This document shows positions 63,799 through 64,000 of a DNA stretch of 64,000 bases, piece by piece. Location of the stretch: NCBI GenBank assembly GCA_016124615.1, contig WGNF01000003.1, positions 744,001 through 808,000 of the forward strand, written 5' to 3'. The position numbers were made by a program, and so were the translations under genes. The notes beneath the pieces were generated by a model. It searched no databases, was not told the DNA's origin, and saw nothing but the letters and a program-made list of their open reading frames with translations. The first letter of the stretch is position 1. Each line of letters begins with the position of its first letter. The stretch comes from Paracoccaceae bacterium. GTDB taxonomy: Bacteria; Pseudomonadota; Alphaproteobacteria; Rhodobacterales; Rhodobacteraceae.

Positions 63799-64000
63799 CG
63801 CGGCACCGGCGGGCGCATGACCCGCATCAACAGCGCCAGCAAGACCCCCACCGCCACCATCAGGATAACGCTGACCGCCGCCGCCAACCCCCAGTTCGGG
63901 ATCTGGAAGATGTAAAGGTAGATCAGCTCCGCCACCATCACGCTGCGCCCGCCGCCCAGGATCGCGGGCGTCACGAAGAACCCCAGCGCGAAGACGAACA
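63795..64000 (-). CDS. ABC transporter permease, PotB type, C-terminal part (cut by window edge)
   Basis: The last 67 residues of a partner permease: FALGFFVTPAILGGGRSVMV, AELIYLYIFQIPNWGLAAAV and a final helix before LLMRVMRPPVPR. The TPAxLGG motif is typical of PotB-type permeases. Its stop overlaps the PotC-type start by 4 nt. The rest lies beyond the right edge. Confidence 0.85.
   Translation of the reverse strand, partial: FVFALGFFVTPAILGGGRSVMVAELIYLYIFQIPNWGLAAAVSVILMVAVGVLLALLMRVMRPPVPR

Overview
The window is high-GC alphaproteobacterial DNA, most likely from a Rhodobacter-like member of the Rhodobacteraceae/Paracoccaceae. Four things support this. recA is preceded by the alphaproteobacterial LexA box GTTC-N7-GTTC. 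There is a TakP-type TRAP solute receptor. A surface protein carries a VPLPA-CTERM sorting tail. A GGATATTT...AAGATGAA intergenic repeat recurs at three core loci. Almost all sequence is coding, operons are tight with many ATGA/GTGA overlaps, and both ends cut genes (alaS at the left, a polyamine-type ABC permease at the right).

Layout. 1-32.6 kb is core genome: alaS and recA; a small sulfotransferase-like protein, an M48 protease, a PIN protein and an RlmI-like rRNA methyltransferase; the Entner-Doudoroff pair edd-eda; glnE; a YbaK-type deacylase; the VPLPA-CTERM protein; DUF2852 and RDD proteins; bpt (N-end-rule transferase) with a VOC protein; a DUF1345 protein; a TRAP transporter split into dctQM and a convergent takP; acetolactate synthase ilvB-ilvN behind a leader-peptide attenuator; a triple-repeat secreted protein; pstSCAB behind tandem Pho half-sites; tatA; a patatin; an orphan EnvZ-like kinase; and an MBL hydrolase. 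A tRNA-Asn(GTT) at 32.68 kb closes this block.

33-55.8 kb is an aromatic catabolic island. An AraC regulator and an Fsr-like exporter lead into a nearly complete phenylacetate module: paaX, thiolase (paaJ), paaABCDE, an extra PaaA-like ferritin-fold protein, paaZ, a TetR regulator (paaR type), paaK, paaI, paaG and paaN. It continues with a five-gene branched-chain-type ABC transporter and a fused enoyl-CoA hydratase/3-hydroxyacyl-CoA dehydrogenase. Together these would import phenylacetate, activate it (PaaK), epoxidise it (PaaABCE), isomerise it to the oxepin (PaaG), open the ring (PaaZ) and beta-oxidise the product. Two ACCG-N6-CGGT sites sit in the two main promoter regions and are candidate TetR operators. 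The island ends in a truncation and an enoyl-CoA hydratase remnant, so its right edge is rearranged.

56-64 kb holds a YqiJ/flotillin pair (the flotillin has a 153-bp internal tandem duplication) and a divergent MarR/flavin monooxygenase pair resembling mobR-mobA (3-hydroxybenzoate 4-hydroxylation) with a 15-bp perfect inverted repeat between them. It then has an ABM monooxygenase preceded by a NIPSNAP-like gene with an in-frame TAG, an ArsR-type regulator, and two ABC permease genes.

The strongest things to look at are the ilv attenuator, the extra PaaA-like protein, the shared ACCG-N6-CGGT operators, the five 11-bp-phased TCGGT repeats, the two ATGTGAA-N5-TTYACAT palindromes, the mobR-mobA operator, and the decay at 55.7 and 62.1 kb. 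No CRISPR array, rRNA or intact transposase was seen.
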